From Treponema sp. (lineage in GTDB: Bacteria; Spirochaetota; Spirochaetia; Treponematales; Breznakiellaceae): DNA of 6,040 bases. Of this stretch, positions 5,961 to 6,040 are shown one piece after another. The notes under the pieces were generated by a model. The model was not told the DNA's origin. It did not search any database and saw only the letters and a list, made by a program, of their open reading frames with translations. A program made the translations under genes and the position numbers. Numbering within the stretch: the stretch's first letter is position 1; the number at the start of each line of letters is the position of its first letter. Location: positions 1-6,040 of the forward strand of contig JAISND010000261.1 of the NCBI GenBank assembly GCA_031276615.1, read 5' to 3'.

Positions 5961-5987
5961 TGCCTCATTTTGAAAATGTAACCCAAA
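5961..5987 (+). repeat. direct repeat, copy 2
   Basis: TGCCTCAT, three T, then GAAAATGTAACCCAAA. The 16-base blocks are identical in both copies and start 35 bases apart. The 8 bases between copies (AGTACCCA) echo the GTAACCCA inside the repeat, hinting at a third, decayed unit. Confidence 0.9.
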
Positions 5988-6019
5988 TCAGGGCAGACTA
6001 TCCGACAGCAACCGCTACC

Positions 6020-6024
6020 GGAGG
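6020..6024 (+). promoter_or_regulatory. ribosome binding site of the gene leaving the window
   Basis: GGAGG with a 5-base gap to the ATG at 6030. It supports a real start there. Confidence 0.6.
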
Positions 6025-6029
6025 TCAAA

Positions 6030-6040
6030 ATGGAGTTATC
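6030..6040 (+). CDS. start of an unidentified gene, possibly a transposase
   Basis: Only ATG GAG TTA TC is visible (MEL, then probably Ser). The strong Shine-Dalgarno sequence supports the start. The transposase idea rests only on the flanking direct repeats; the residues themselves say nothing. Confidence 0.4.

Larger units (their letters stand above)
5926..6040 (+). mobile_element. probable left end of an insertion sequence (IS21-like?), continuing outside the window
   Basis: Two long direct repeats are followed about 30 bases later by a strong ribosome binding site and a start codon facing away from them. Repeated subterminal motifs ahead of the first transposase gene are typical of IS21-family (istAB) ends. 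The element edge cannot be fixed: I see no terminal inverted repeat partner or target duplication because the other end is absent. The family name is a guess. An alternative is a regulatory region with repeated operators ahead of an ordinary gene. Confidence 0.35.

Noticed and set aside
5928..5987. CRISPR array
   Set aside because: There are only two repeats with an 8-base gap, internal variation between them, and no cas genes.
5970..6001. Promoter for the rightmost gene using TTGAAA within repeat copy 2
   Set aside because: The only -10-like string (GACTAT) is 20 bases away and a poor match, so the spacing is wrong.

Overview
The window looks like chromosomal DNA from a GC-rich, Treponema-like spirochaete. 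The main reason is a four-gene ABC importer of the RfuABCD type, the riboflavin uptake system described in Treponema pallidum, sitting behind an FMN riboswitch. A PilZ (cyclic-di-GMP) protein lies next to it. The taxonomic call is inference from gene content only.

Layout. (1) Bases 1-525, plus strand: the 3' part of a gene whose product ends in a PilZ domain, preceded by what looks like the tail of a receiver-like domain. (2) Bases 525-851: no intact gene. One plus-strand frame looks coding but carries an in-frame TGA and would run into the oppositely oriented permease gene, so I treat it as a possible gene remnant. (3) Bases 852-5586, minus strand: a compact operon read right to left, rfuA (substrate-binding protein), rfuB (tandem ATPase), rfuC and rfuD (permeases). 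It has one 3-base gap and two 4-base GTGA overlaps. (4) Bases 5587-5917, minus strand: the operon's control region, containing a near-consensus promoter, an FMN riboswitch aptamer, an intrinsic terminator, a second terminator-like hairpin, and a 9-codon leader ORF whose stop overlaps the rfuA start. (5) Bases about 5926-6040: two long direct repeats, then a strong ribosome binding site and the first codons of a plus-strand gene. This resembles the left end of an insertion sequence placed just upstream of the rfu promoter.

How it works together. Without the riboswitch, the transporter would be annotated as a nucleoside/BMP-family importer, since protein similarity alone points there. The FMN aptamer shifts the assignment to riboflavin or another flavin. 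When FMN is plentiful, the aptamer should favour the terminator at 5674-5700 and stop transcription before rfuA. When FMN is scarce, readthrough yields the whole transporter. RfuA captures flavin in the periplasm, RfuC and RfuD form the channel, and RfuB supplies ATP hydrolysis through one canonical and one degenerate site.

The least ordinary parts are in the leader: a near-duplication inside the P2/L2 arm of the aptamer, a 10-base identity between an aptamer side arm and the terminator that could serve as an antiterminator, and the small leader ORF combined with a second hairpin.
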